64,000 nucleotides of DNA from Acanthococcus lagerstroemiae (lineage: Eukaryota > Arthropoda > Insecta > Hemiptera > Eriococcidae). Under the pieces are notes generated by a model. It made no database searches. It was not told the origin of the DNA and worked only from the letters and a program-made list of their open reading frames with translations. How positions within the stretch are numbered: position 1 is the stretch's first letter; each line of letters starts with the position of its first letter. The DNA lies in assembly GCA_031841125.1 (NCBI GenBank), contig JAJSSI010000036.1:39272-103271 (forward strand), given 5' to 3'. The translations under genes and the position numbers were made by a program. Below are positions 1 through 12,709 of the stretch, piece by piece.

Positions 1-259
1 AAAATCAAAAATTTCGAATTAATGAGTGTTTCTTACTCAATTTTTCACGCTGAGTTCGAATTTGTTGTTCCAATTTGGCGGCGACCCTCCGATCCCGAGA
101 TACACTTGAAAAAGTTGGAAAAATTGATCAATTTGGGTCAAAAAATGACTCTAGCTCAATTTTGACAACGGATTCGAATTCGTCTCGAAAAATTGAGTAA
201 CTAGCACCAGCGCCGACGTCGTAGCTTTCAGAAAATTTTTTCGCCCCAAAAAACACCTG
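1..259 (+). repeat. Partial long monomer at left window edge
   Basis: The window opens inside a unit, at AAAATCAAAAATTTCG, which is about base 34 of the monomer. The rest of the unit is standard and ends with the CTTTCAG and C4A6 junction alleles just before 260. The array therefore extends to the left of the window. Confidence 0.97.
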
Positions 260-274
260 ATGTATAGTATGGAG

Positions 275-289
275 AAATTTTCAAAATTT
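275..289 (+). repeat. 15-bp symmetric A/T element inside the monomer
   Basis: AAATTTT-C-AAAATTT is a perfect inverted repeat around one central base. It recurs at the same place in essentially every unit, including short units, because it lies left of the 99-bp deletion. A binding or structural role is possible but not shown by the sequence. Confidence 0.8.
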
Positions 290-324
290 GAGAAAATCAA
301 AAATTTCGAATTAATGAGTGTTTC

Positions 325-338
325 TTACTCAATTTTTC
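325..338 (+). repeat. Left arm of the intra-monomer inverted repeat
   Basis: TTACTCAATTTTTC at unit bases 66-79 is the exact reverse complement of the arm at 479-492. The arms are 14 bp with a 140-bp loop. This arm lies within the segment missing from short units, so only long units can pair. Confidence 0.85.
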
Positions 339-412
339 ACGCTGAGTTCGAATTTGTTGTTCCAATTTGGCGGCGACCCTCCGATCCCGAGATACACTTG
401 AAAAAGTTGGAA

Positions 413-426
413 AAATTGATCAATTT
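413..426 (+). repeat. 14-bp perfect palindrome inside the monomer
   Basis: AAATTGATCAATTT reads the same on both strands and is kept in long and short units. In the edge unit at 63075 it is broken by an A-to-C change at 63234 (TTGCTCAA). Confidence 0.85.
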
Positions 427-478
427 GGGTCAAAAAATGACTCTAGCTCAATTTTGACAACGGATTCGAATTCGTCTC

Positions 479-492
479 GAAAAATTGAGTAA
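479..492 (+). repeat. Right arm of the intra-monomer inverted repeat
   Basis: GAAAAATTGAGTAA at unit bases 220-233 pairs with the left arm at 325-338. In the diverged unit at 63527 the base after this arm is G instead of C, and the pairing there extends to 15 bp (63590-63604 with 63745-63759). Confidence 0.85.
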
Positions 493-3400
493 CTAGCACC
501 AGCGCCGACGTCGTAGCTTTCCGAAAATTTTTTCGCCCAAAAAAACACCTGATGTATAGTATGGAGAAATTTTCAAAATTTGAGAAAATCAAAAATTTCG
601 AATTAATGAGTGTTTCTTACTCAATTTTTCACGCTGAGTTCGAATTTGTTGTTCCAATTTGGCGGCGACCCTCCGATCCCGAGATACACTTGAAAAAGTT
701 GGAAAAATTGATCAATTTGGGTCAAAAAATGACTCTAGCTCAATTTTGACAACGGATTCGAATTCGTCTCGAAAAATTGAGTAACTAGCACCAGCGCCGA
801 CGTCGTAGCTTTCCGAAAATTTTTTCGCCCAAAAAAACACCTGATGTATAGTATGGAGAAATTTTCAAAATTTGAGAAAATCAAAAATTTCGAATTAATG
901 AGTGTTTCTTACTCAATTTTTCACGCTGAGTTCGAATTTGTTGTTCCAATTTGGCGGCGACCCTCCGATCCCGAGATACACTTGAAAAAGTTGGAAAAAT
1001 TGATCAATTTGGGTCAAAAAATGACTCTAGCTCAATTTTGACAACGGATTCGAATTCGTCTCGAAAAATTGAGTAACTAGCACCAGCGCCGACGTCGTAG
1101 CTTTCCGAAAATTTTTTCGCCCAAAAAAACACCTGATGTATAGTATGGAGAAATTTTCAAAATTTGAGAAAATCAAAAATTTCGAATTAATGAGTGTTTC
1201 TTACTCAATTTTTCACGCTGAGTTCGAATTTGTTGTTCCAATTTGGCGGCGACCCTCCGATCCCGAGATACACTTGAAAAAGTTGGAAAAATTGATCAAT
1301 TTGGGTCAAAAAATGACTCTAGCTCAATTTTGACAACGGATTCGAATTCGTCTCGAAAAATTGAGTAACTAGCACCAGCGCCGACGTCGTAGCTTTCCGA
1401 AAATTTTTTCGCCCCAAAAAACACCTGATGTATAGTATGGAGAAATTTTCAAAATTTGAGAAAATCAAAAATTTCGAATTAATGAGTGTTTCTTACTCAA
1501 TTTTTCACGCTGAGTTCGAATTTGTTGTTCCAATTTGGCGGCGACCCTCCGATCCCGAGATACACTTGAAAAAGTTGGAAAAATTGATCAATTTGGGTCA
1601 AAAAATGACTCTAGCTCAATTTTGACAACGGATTCGAATTCGTCTCGAAAAATTGAGTAACTAGCACCAGCGCCGACGTCGTAGCTTTCAGAAAATTTTT
1701 TCGCCCCAAAAAACACCTGATGTATAGTATGGAGAAATTTTCAAAATTTGAGAAAATCAAAAATTTCGAATTAATGAGTGTTTCTTACTCAATTTTTCAC
1801 GCTGAGTTCGAATTTGTTGTTCCAATTTGGCGGCGACCCTCCGATCCCGAGATACACTTGAAAAAGTTGGAAAAATTGATCAATTTGGGTCAAAAAATGA
1901 CTCTAGCTCAATTTTGACAACGGATTCGAATTCGTCTCGAAAAATTGAGTAACTAGCACCAGCGCCGACGTCGTAGCTTTCCGAAAATTTTTTCGCCCAA
2001 AAAAACACCTGATGTATAGTATGGAGAAATTTTCAAAATTTGAGAAAATCAAAAATTTCGAATTAATGAGTGTTTCTTACTCAATTTTTCACGCTGAGTT
2101 CGAATTTGTTGTTCCAATTTGGCGGCGACCCTCCGATCCCGAGATACACTTGAAAAAGTTGGAAAAATTGATCAATTTGGGTCAAAAAATGACTCTAGCT
2201 CAATTTTGACAACGGATTCGAATTCGTCTCGAAAAATTGAGTAACTAGCACCAGCGCCGACGTCGTAGCTTTCAGAAAATTTTTTCGCCCAAAAAAACAC
2301 CTGATGTATAGTATGGAGAAATTTTCAAAATTTGAGAAAATCAAAAATTTCGAATTAATGAGTGTTTCTTACTCAATTTTTCACGCTGAGTTCGAATTTG
2401 TTGTTCCAATTTGGCGGCGACCCTCCGATCCCGAGATACACTTGAAAAAGTTGGAAAAATTGATCAATTTGGGTCAAAAAATGACTCTAGCTCAATTTTG
2501 ACAACGGATTCGAATTCGTCTCGAAAAATTGAGTAACTAGCACCAGCGCCGACGTCGTAGCTTTCCGAAAATTTTTTCGCCCAAAAAAACACCTGATGTA
2601 TAGTATGGAGAAATTTTCAAAATTTGAGAAAATCAAAAATTTCGAATTAATGAGTGTTTCTTACTCAATTTTTCACGCTGAGTTCGAATTTGTTGTTCCA
2701 ATTTGGCGGCGACCCTCCGATCCCGAGATACACTTGAAAAAGTTGGAAAAATTGATCAATTTGGGTCAAAAAATGACTCTAGCTCAATTTTGACAACGGA
2801 TTCGAATTCGTCTCGAAAAATTGAGTAACTAGCACCAGCGCCGACGTCGTAGCTTTCAGAAAATTTTTTCGCCCAAAAAAACACCTGATGTATAGTATGG
2901 AGAAATTTTCAAAATTTGAGAAAATCAAAAATTTCGAATTAATGAGTGTTTCTTACTCAATTTTTCACGCTGAGTTCGAATTTGTTGTTCCAATTTGGCG
3001 GCGACCCTCCGATCCCGAGATACACTTGAAAAAGTTGGAAAAATTGATCAATTTGGGTCAAAAAATGACTCTAGCTCAATTTTGACAACGGATTCGAATT
3101 CGTCTCGAAAAATTGAGTAACTAGCACCAGCGCCGACGTCGTAGCTTTCCGAAAATTTTTTCGCCCAAAAAAACACCTGATGTATAGTATGGAGAAATTT
3201 TCAAAATTTGAGAAAATCAAAAATTTCGAATTAATGAGTGTTTCTTACTCAATTTTTCACGCTGAGTTCGAATTTGTTGTTCCAATTTGGCGGCGACCCT
3301 CCGATCCCGAGATACACTTGAAAAAGTTGGAAAAATTGATCAATTTGGGTCAAAAAATGACTCTAGCTCAATTTTGACAACGGATTCGAATTCGTCTCGA

Positions 3401-6098
3401 AAAATTGAGTAACTAGCACCAGCGCCGACGTCGTAGCTTTCCGAAAATTTTTTCGCCCAAAAAAACACCTGATGTATAGTATGGAGAAATTTTCAAAATT
3501 TGAGAAAATCAAAAATTTCGAATTAATGAGTGTTTCTTACTCAATTTTTCACGCTGAGTTCGAATTTGTTGTTCCAATTTGGCGGCGACCCTCCGATCCC
3601 GAGATACACTTGAAAAAGTTGGAAAAATTGATCAATTTGGGTCAAAAAATGACTCTAGCTCAATTTTGACAACGGATTCGAATTCGTCTCGAAAAATTGA
3701 GTAACTAGCACCAGCGCCGACGTCGTAGCTTTCAGAAAATTTTTTCGCCCCAAAAAACACCTGATGTATAGTATGGAGAAATTTTCAAAATTTGAGAAAA
3801 TCAAAAATTTCGAATTAATGAGTGTTTCTTACTCAATTTTTCACGCTGAGTTCGAATTTGTTGTTCCAATTTGGCGGCGACCCTCCGATCCCGAGATACA
3901 CTTGAAAAAGTTGGAAAAATTGATCAATTTGGGTCAAAAAATGACTCTAGCTCAATTTTGACAACGGATTCGAATTCGTCTCGAAAAATTGAGTAACTAG
4001 CACCAGCGCCGACGTCGTAGCTTTCCGAAAATTTTTTCGCCCCAAAAAACACCTGATGTATAGTATGGAGAAATTTTCAAAATTTGAGAAAATCAAAAAT
4101 TTCGAATTAATGAGTGTTTCTTACTCAATTTTTCACGCTGAGTTCGAATTTGTTGTTCCAATTTGGCGGCGACCCTCCGATCCCGAGATACACTTGAAAA
4201 AGTTGGAAAAATTGATCAATTTGGGTCAAAAAATGACTCTAGCTCAATTTTGACAACGGATTCGAATTCGTCTCGAAAAATTGAGTAACTAGCACCAGCG
4301 CCGACGTCGTAGCTTTCCGAAAATTTTTTCGCCCAAAAAAACACCTGATGTATAGTATGGAGAAATTTTCAAAATTTGAGAAAATCAAAAATTTCGAATT
4401 AATGAGTGTTTCTTACTCAATTTTTCACGCTGAGTTCGAATTTGTTGTTCCAATTTGGCGGCGACCCTCCGATCCCGAGATACACTTGAAAAAGTTGGAA
4501 AAATTGATCAATTTGGGTCAAAAAATGACTCTAGCTCAATTTTGACAACGGATTCGAATTCGTCTCGAAAAATTGAGTAACTAGCACCAGCGCCGACGTC
4601 GTAGCTTTCCGAAAATTTTTTCGCCCCAAAAAACACCTGATGTATAGTATGGAGAAATTTTCAAAATTTGAGAAAATCAAAAATTTCGAATTAATGAGTG
4701 TTTCTTACTCAATTTTTCACGCTGAGTTCGAATTTGTTGTTCCAATTTGGCGGCGACCCTCCGATCCCGAGATACACTTGAAAAAGTTGGAAAAATTGAT
4801 CAATTTGGGTCAAAAAATGACTCTAGCTCAATTTTGACAACGGATTCGAATTCGTCTCGAAAAATTGAGTAACTAGCACCAGCGCCGACGTCGTAGCTTT
4901 CAGAAAATTTTTTCGCCCAAAAAACACCTGATGTATAGTATGGAGAAATTTTCAAAATTTGAGAAAATCAAAAATTTCGAATTAATGAGTGTTTCTTACT
5001 CAATTTTTCACGCTGAGTTCGAATTTGTTGTTCCAATTTGGCGGCGACCCTCCGATCCCGAGATACACTTGAAAAAGTTGGAAAAATTGATCAATTTGGG
5101 TCAAAAAATGACTCTAGCTCAATTTTGACAACGGATTCGAATTCGTCTCGAAAAATTGAGTAACTAGCACCAGCGCCGACGTCGTAGCTTTCAGAAAATT
5201 TTTTCGCCCCAAAAAACACCTGATGTATAGTATGGAGAAATTTTCAAAATTTGAGAAAATCAAAAATTTCGAATTAATGAGTGTTTCTTACTCAATTTTT
5301 CACGCTGAGTTCGAATTTGTTGTTCCAATTTGGCGGCGACCCTCCGATCCCGAGATACACTTGAAAAAGTTGGAAAAATTGATCAATTTGGGTCAAAAAA
5401 TGACTCTAGCTCAATTTTGACAACGGATTCGAATTCGTCTCGAAAAATTGAGTAACTAGCACCAGCGCCGACGTCGTAGCTTTCCGAAAATTTTTTCGCC
5501 CAAAAAAACACCTGATGTATAGTATGGAGAAATTTTCAAAATTTGAGAAAATCAAAAATTTCGAATTAATGAGTGTTTCTTACTCAATTTTTCACGCTGA
5601 GTTCGAATTTGTTGTTCCAATTTGGCGGCGACCCTCCGATCCCGAGATACACTTGAAAAAGTTGGAAAAATTGATCAATTTGGGTCAAAAAATGACTCTA
5701 GCTCAATTTTGACAACGGATTCGAATTCGTCTCGAAAAATTGAGTAACTAGCACCAGCGCCGACGTCGTAGCTTTCAGAAAATTTTTTCGCCCAAAAAAA
5801 CACCTGATGTATAGTATGGAGAAATTTTCAAAATTTGAGAAAATCAAAAATTTCGAATTAATGAGTGTTTCTTACTCAATTTTTCACGCTGAGTTCGAAT
5901 TTGTTGTTCCAATTTGGCGGCGACCCTCCGATCCCGAGATACACTTGAAAAAGTTGGAAAAATTGATCAATTTGGGTCAAAAAATGACTCTAGCTCAATT
6001 TTGACAACGGATTCGAATTCGTCTCGAAAAATTGAGTAACTAGCACCAGCGCCGACGTCGTAGCTTTCAGAAAATTTTTTCGCCCCAAAAAACACCTG

Positions 6099-6290
6099 AT
6101 GTATAGTATGGAGAAATTTTCAAAATTTGAGATACACTCAAAAATGTTGAAAAATTGATCAATTTGGGTCAAAAAATGACTCTAGCTCAATTTTGACAAC
6201 GGATTCGAATTCGTCTCGAAAAATTGAGTAACTAGCACCAGCGCCGACGTCGTAGCTTTCCGAAAATTTTTTCGCCCAAAAAAACACCTG
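6099..6290 (+). repeat. Short monomer 1 (192 bp)
   Basis: Carries the 99-bp deletion joining GAGA at unit base 31 to GAGA at unit base 130, giving TTTGAGATACACTC. It lacks one G after the junction (ATGTTGAAAA rather than ATGTTGGAAAA). It is isolated: 20 long units precede it in the window and 14 follow. Confidence 0.97.
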
Positions 6291-9200
6291 ATGTATAGTA
6301 TGGAGAAATTTTCAAAATTTGAGAAAATCAAAAATTTCGAATTAATGAGTGTTTCTTACTCAATTTTTCACGCTGAGTTCGAATTTGTTGTTCCAATTTG
6401 GCGGCGACCCTCCGATCCCGAGATACACTTGAAAAAGTTGGAAAAATTGATCAATTTGGGTCAAAAAATGACTCTAGCTCAATTTTGACAACGGATTCGA
6501 ATTCGTCTCGAAAAATTGAGTAACTAGCACCAGCGCCGACGTCGTAGCTTTCCGAAAATTTTTTCGCCCAAAAAAACACCTGATGTATAGTATGGAGAAA
6601 TTTTCAAAATTTGAGAAAATCAAAAATTTCGAATTAATGAGTGTTTCTTACTCAATTTTTCACGCTGAGTTCGAATTTGTTGTTCCAATTTGGCGGCGAC
6701 CCTCCGATCCCGAGATACACTTGAAAAAGTTGGAAAAATTGATCAATTTGGGTCAAAAAATGACTCTAGCTCAATTTTGACAACGGATTCGAATTCGTCT
6801 CGAAAAATTGAGTAACTAGCACCAGCGCCGACGTCGTAGCTTTCCGAAAATTTTTTCGCCCAAAAAAACACCTGATGTATAGTATGGAGAAATTTTCAAA
6901 ATTTGAGAAAATCAAAAATTTCGAATTAATGAGTGTTTCTTACTCAATTTTTCACGCTGAGTTCGAATTTGTTGTTCCAATTTGGCGGCGACCCTCCGAT
7001 CCCGAGATACACTTGAAAAAGTTGGAAAAATTGATCAATTTGGGTCAAAAAATGACTCTAGCTCAATTTTGACAACGGATTCGAATTCGTCTCGAAAAAT
7101 TGAGTAACTAGCACCAGCGCCGACGTCGTAGCTTTCCGAAAATTTTTTCGCCCAAAAAACACCTGATGTATAGTATGGAGAAATTTTCAAAATTTGAGAA
7201 AATCAAAAATTTCGAATTAATGAGTGTTTCTTACTCAATTTTTCACGCTGAGTTCGAATTTGTTGTTCCAATTTGGCGGCGACCCTCCGATCCCGAGATA
7301 CACTTGAAAAAGTTGGAAAAATTGATCAATTTGGGTCAAAAAATGACTCTAGCTCAATTTTGACAACGGATTCGAATTCGTCTCGAAAAATTGAGTAACT
7401 AGCACCAGCGCCGACGTCGTAGCTTTCAGAAAATTTTTTCGCCCCAAAAAACACCTGATGTATAGTATGGAGAAATTTTCAAAATTTGAGAAAATCAAAA
7501 ATTTCGAATTAATGAGTGTTTCTTACTCAATTTTTCACGCTGAGTTCGAATTTGTTGTTCCAATTTGGCGGCGACCCTCCGATCCCGAGATACACTTGAA
7601 AAAGTTGGAAAAATTGATCAATTTGGGTCAAAAAATGACTCTAGCTCAATTTTGACAACGGATTCGAATTCGTCTCGAAAAATTGAGTAACTAGCACCAG
7701 CGCCGACGTCGTAGCTTTCCGAAAATTTTTTCGCCCAAAAAAACACCTGATGTATAGTATGGAGAAATTTTCAAAATTTGAGAAAATCAAAAATTTCGAA
7801 TTAATGAGTGTTTCTTACTCAATTTTTCACGCTGAGTTCGAATTTGTTGTTCCAATTTGGCGGCGACCCTCCGATCCCGAGATACACTTGAAAAAGTTGG
7901 AAAAATTGATCAATTTGGGTCAAAAAATGACTCTAGCTCAATTTTGACAACGGATTCGAATTCGTCTCGAAAAATTGAGTAACTAGCACCAGCGCCGACG
8001 TCGTAGCTTTCAGAAAATTTTTTCGCCCCAAAAAACACCTGATGTATAGTATGGAGAAATTTTCAAAATTTGAGAAAATCAAAAATTTCGAATTAATGAG
8101 TGTTTCTTACTCAATTTTTCACGCTGAGTTCGAATTTGTTGTTCCAATTTGGCGGCGACCCTCCGATCCCGAGATACACTTGAAAAAGTTGGAAAAATTG
8201 ATCAATTTGGGTCAAAAAATGACTCTAGCTCAATTTTGACAACGGATTCGAATTCGTCTCGAAAAATTGAGTAACTAGCACCAGCGCCGACGTCGTAGCT
8301 TTCCGAAAATTTTTTCGCCCAAAAAAACACCTGATGTATAGTATGGAGAAATTTTCAAAATTTGAGAAAATCAAAAATTTCGAATTAATGAGTGTTTCTT
8401 ACTCAATTTTTCACGCTGAGTTCGAATTTGTTGTTCCAATTTGGCGGCGACCCTCCGATCCCGAGATACACTTGAAAAAGTTGGAAAAATTGATCAATTT
8501 GGGTCAAAAAATGACTCTAGCTCAATTTTGACAACGGATTCGAATTCGTCTCGAAAAATTGAGTAACTAGCACCAGCGCCGACGTCGTAGCTTTCAGAAA
8601 TTTTTTCGCCCCAAAAAACACCTGATGTATAGTATGGAGAAATTTTCAAAATTTGAGAAAATCAAAAATTTCGAATTAATGAGTGTTTCTTACTCAATTT
8701 TTCACGCTGAGTTCGAATTTGTTGTTCCAATTTGGCGGCGACCCTCCGATCCCGAGATACACTTGAAAAAGTTGGAAAAATTGATCAATTTGGGTCAAAA
8801 AATGACTCTAGCTCAATTTTGACAACGGATTCGAATTCGTCTCGAAAAATTGAGTAACTAGCACCAGCGCCGACGTCGTAGCTTTCAGAAAATTTTTTCG
8901 CCCCAAAAAACACCTGATGTATAGTATGGAGAAATTTTCAAAATTTGAGAAAATCAAAAATTTCGAATTAATGAGTGTTTCTTACTCAATTTTTCACGCT
9001 GAGTTCGAATTTGTTGTTCCAATTTGGCGGCGACCCTCCGATCCCGAGATACACTTGAAAAAGTTGGAAAAATTGATCAATTTGGGTCAAAAAATGACTC
9101 TAGCTCAATTTTGACAACGGATTCGAATTCGTCTCGAAAAATTGAGTAACTAGCACCAGCGCCGACGTCGTAGCTTTCCGAAAATTTTTTCGCCCAAAAA

Positions 9201-10376
9201 AACACCTGATGTATAGTATGGAGAAATTTTCAAAATTTGAGAAAATCAAAAATTTCGAATTAATGAGTGTTTCTTACTCAATTTTTCACGCTGAGTTCGA
9301 ATTTGTTGTTCCAATTTGGCGGCGACCCTCCGATCCCGAGATACACTTGAAAAAGTTGGAAAAATTGATCAATTTGGGTCAAAAAATGACTCTAGCTCAA
9401 TTTTGACAACGGATTCGAATTCGTCTCGAAAAATTGAGTAACTAGCACCAGCGCCGACGTCGTAGCTTTCCGAAAATTTTTTCGCCCAAAAAAAACACTG
9501 ATGTATAGTATGGAGAAATTTTCAAAATTTGAGAAAATCAAAAATTTCGAATTAATGAGTGTTTCTTACTCAATTTTTCACGCTGAGTTCGAATTTGTTG
9601 TTCCAATTTGGCGGCGACCCTCCGATCCCGAGATACACTTGAAAAAGTTGGAAAAATTGATCAATTTGGGTCAAAAAATGACTCTAGCTCAATTTTGACA
9701 ACGGATTCGAATTCGTCTCGAAAAATTGAGTAACTAGCACCAGCGCCGACGTCGTAGCTTTCCGAAAATTTTTTCGCCCAAAAAAACACCTGATGTATAG
9801 TATGGAGAAATTTTCAAAATTTGAGAAAATCAAAAATTTCGAATTAATGAGTGTTTCTTACTCAATTTTTCACGCTGAGTTCGAATTTGTTGTTCCAATT
9901 TGGCGGCGACCCTCCGATCCCGAGATACACTTGAAAAAGTTGGAAAAATTGATCAATTTGGGTCAAAAAATGACTCTAGCTCAATTTTGACAACGGATTC
10001 GAATTCGTCTCGAAAAATTGAGTAACTAGCACCAGCGCCGACGTCGTAGCTTTCAGAAAATTTTTTCGCCCAAAAAAACACCTGATGTATAGTATGGAGA
10101 AATTTTCAAAATTTGAGAAAATCAAAAATTTCGAATTAATGAGTGTTTCTTACTCAATTTTTCACGCTGAGTTCGAATTTGTTGTTCCAATTTGGCGGCG
10201 ACCCTCCGATCCCGAGATACACTTGAAAAAGTTGGAAAAATTGATCAATTTGGGTCAAAAAATGACTCTAGCTCAATTTTGACAACGGATTCGAATTCGT
10301 CTCGAAAAATTGAGTAACTAGCACCAGCGCCGACGTCGTAGCTTTCAGAAAATTTTTTCGCCCCAAAAAACACCTG
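6291..10376 (+). repeat. Block of 14 long monomers
   Basis: Fourteen long units. Those at 6875 and 8334 are 291 bp (C3A6 at the end of the first; one A lost after CTTTCAG in the second). The unit at 9209 ends in an altered tract, CCC-A8-CACTG, with unchanged total length. There is no gene in this block. Confidence 0.97.
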
Positions 10377-10569
10377 ATGTATAGTATGGAGAAATTTTCA
10401 AAATTTGAGATACACTCAAAAATGTTGGAAAAATTGATCAATTTGGGTCAAAAAATGACTCTAGCTCAATTTTGACAACGGATTTGAATTCGTCTCGAAA
10501 AATTGAGTAACTAGCACCAGCGCCGACGTCGTAGCTTTCCGAAAATTTTTTCGCCCAAAAAAACACCTG
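10377..10569 (+). repeat. Short monomer 2 (193 bp), HOR copy A
   Basis: Standard 99-bp deletion with ACTCAAAAATGTTGG after the junction. It carries GGATTTGAATTCG instead of GGATTCGAATTCG, a variant also seen in the short units at 22921, 27101 and 46062. Confidence 0.97.
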
Positions 10570-11445
10570 ATGTATAGTATGGAGAAATTTTCAAAATTTG
10601 AGAAAATCAAAAATTTCGAATTAATGAGTGTTTCTTACTCAATTTTTCACGCTGAGTTCGAATTTGTTGTTCCAATTTGGCGGCGACCCTCCGATCCCGA
10701 GATACACTTGAAAAAGTTGGAAAAATTGATCAATTTGGGTCAAAAAATGACTCTAGCTCAATTTTGACAACGGATTCGAATTCGTCTCGAAAAATTGAGT
10801 AACTAGCACCAGCGCCGACGTCGTAGCTTTCAGAAAATTTTTTCGCCCAAAAAAACACCTGATGTATAGTATGGAGAAATTTTCAAAATTTGAGAAAATC
10901 AAAAATTTCGAATTAATGAGTGTTTCTTACTCAATTTTTCACGCTGAGTTCGAATTTGTTGTTCCAATTTGGCGGCGACCCTCCGATCCCGAGATACACT
11001 TGAAAAAGTTGGAAAAATTGATCAATTTGGGTCAAAAAATGACTCTAGCTCAATTTTGACAACGGATTCGAATTCGTCTCGAAAAATTGAGTAACTAGCA
11101 CCAGCGCCGACGTCGTAGCTTTCAGAAAATTTTTTCGCCCAAAAAAACACCTGATGTATAGTATGGAGAAATTTTCAAAATTTGAGAAAATCAAAAATTT
11201 CGAATTAATGAGTGTTTCTTACTCAATTTTTCACGCTGAGTTCGAATTTGTTGTTCCAATTTGGCGGCGACCCTCCGATCCCGAGATACACTTGAAAAAG
11301 TTGGAAAAATTGATCAATTTGGGTCAAAAAATGACTCTAGCTCAATTTTGACAACGGATTCGAATTCGTCTCGAAAAATTGAGTAACTAGCACCAGCGCC
11401 GACGTCGTAGCTTTCAGAAAATTTTTTCGCCCCAAAAAACACCTG

Positions 11446-11638
11446 ATGTATAGTATGGAGAAATTTTCAAAATTTGAGATACACTCAAAAAAGTTGGAAA
11501 AATTGATCAATTTGGGTCAAAAAATGACTGTAGCTCAATTTTGACAACGGATTCGAATTCGTCTCGAAAAATTGAGTAACTAGCACCAGCGCCGACGTCG
11601 TAGCTTTCCGAAAATTTTTTCGCCCAAAAAAACACCTG
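11446..11638 (+). repeat. Short monomer 3 (193 bp), HOR copy A
   Basis: Standard deletion, but with ACTCAAAAAAGTTGG after the junction, the form found in the diverged edge units near 63660 and 63940. It also has GACTGTAGC instead of GACTCTAGC, a change shared with the short units at 46062 and 53060. Confidence 0.97.
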
Positions 11639-12222
11639 ATGTATAGTATGGAGAAATTTTCAAAATTTGAGAAAATCAAAAATTTCGAATTAATGAGTGT
11701 TTCTTACTCAATTTTTCACGCTGAGTTCGAATTTGTTGTTCCAATTTGGCGGCGACCCTCCGATCCCGAGATACACTTGAAAAAGTTGGAAAAATTGATC
11801 AATTTGGGTCAAAAAATGACTCTAGCTCAATTTTGACAACGGATTCGAATTCGTCTCGAAAAATTGAGTAACTAGCACCAGCGCCGACGTCGTAGCTTTC
11901 CGAAAATTTTTTCGCCCAAAAAAACACCTGATGTATAGTATGGAGAAATTTTCAAAATTTGAGAAAATCAAAAATTTCGAATTAATGAGTGTTTCTTACT
12001 CAATTTTTCACGCTGAGTTCGAATTTGTTGTTCCAATTTGGCGGCGACCCTCCGATCCCGAGATACACTTGAAAAAGTTGGAAAAATTGATCAATTTGGG
12101 TCAAAAAATGACTCTAGCTCAATTTTGACAACGGATTCGAATTCGTCTCGAAAAATTGAGTAACTAGCACCAGCGCCGACGTCGTAGCTTTCAGAAAATT
12201 TTTTCGCCCCAAAAAACACCTG

Positions 12223-12415
12223 ATGTATAGTATGGAGAAATTTTCAAAATTTGAGATACACTCAAAAATGTTGGAAAAATTGATCAATTTGGGTCAAAAA
12301 ATGACTCTAGCTCAATTTTGACAACGGATTCGAATTCGTCTCGAAAAATTGAGTAACTAGCACCAGCGCCGACGTCGTAGCTTTCCGAAAATTTTTTCGC
12401 CCAAAAAAACACCTG
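12223..12415 (+). repeat. Short monomer 4 (193 bp), HOR copy A
   Basis: Standard 99-bp deletion with ACTCAAAAATGTTGG. Upstream junction is CTTTCAG with C4A6; its own end is CTTTCCG with C3A7. Eleven long units follow, as after the corresponding short units at 17961 and 23698. Confidence 0.97.
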
Positions 12416-12709
12416 ATGTATATAGTATGGAGAAATTTTCAAAATTTGAGAAAATCAAAAATTTCGAATTAATGAGTGTTTCTTACTCAATTTTTCACGC
12501 TGAGTTCGAATTTGTTGTTCCAATTTGGCGGCGACCCTCCGATCCCGAGATACACTTGAAAAAGTTGGAAAAATTGATCAATTTGGGTCAAAAAATGACT
12601 CTAGCTCAATTTTGACAACGGATTCGAATTCGTCTCGAAAAATTGAGTAACTAGCACCAGCGCCGACGTCGTAGCTTTCCGAAAATTTTTTCGCCCAAAA
12701 AAACACCTG
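12416..12709 (+). repeat. Long monomer with 2-bp TA insertion (294 bp)
   Basis: The unit begins ATGTATATAGTATGG instead of ATGTATAGTATGG, one extra TA. The same change recurs at 40225. It shifts the first ATG out of frame with the recurrent open frame. The rest is standard. Confidence 0.95.

Larger units (their letters stand above)
260..551 (+). repeat. Representative 292-bp long monomer
   Basis: This is the reference copy. Base 1 is the A of ATGTATAGTATGG. It has an A/T-tract left end (275-310), a G/C-richer core GGCGGCGACCCTCCG near 368-382, ACTTGAAAAAGTTGG (396-410), a symmetric element at 413-426, GAATTC at 468-473, CGACGTCG at 506-513 and a C3A7 tract at 536-545. Three sites vary often across the array: 399 (T, or C in ACTCG units), 522 (A or C, giving CTTTCAG or CTTTCCG) and 539 (C or A, giving C4A6 or C3A7). 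The 65-codon open frame starting at 260 is a by-product of copying, not a supported gene. Confidence 0.97.
260..6098 (+). repeat. Block of 20 consecutive long monomers
   Basis: Twenty units of 292 bp, except the unit at 4640, which is 291 bp because its end carries C3A6 instead of ten C/A bases. CTTTCAG and CTTTCCG junctions are mixed. No short unit occurs. All 20 units keep the same 65-codon open frame. There is no gene in this block. Confidence 0.97.

Noticed and set aside
338..353. CENP-B box-like sequence on the minus strand (ATTCGAACTCAGCGTG)
   Set aside because: Compared with the consensus NTTCGNNNNANNCGGGN it has two mismatches at core positions (C for A, and T for G in CGGG). A match of this quality is expected by chance in a TTCG-containing unit.
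260..457. Tandem small genes of 65 codons, one per long unit
   Set aside because: No recognisable domain, no promoter or intron signal that separates it from the repeat, unit length not a multiple of three, and the frame is broken without compensation in short and edge units. It is a passenger of the satellite copy process.
260..551. tRNA, rRNA or snRNA gene embedded in the monomer
   Set aside because: I found no A/B box pair, cloverleaf, or conserved rRNA or snRNA segment in the unit on either strand. The A/T tracts and short palindromes do not form a known RNA.
11485..11679. Minus-strand open frames of 60-77 codons near 5990, 11485, 46101, 53099 and 63709
   Set aside because: They occur only where a short unit or a diverged edge unit changes the reverse frame. 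They cross unit boundaries and have no homology I recognise.
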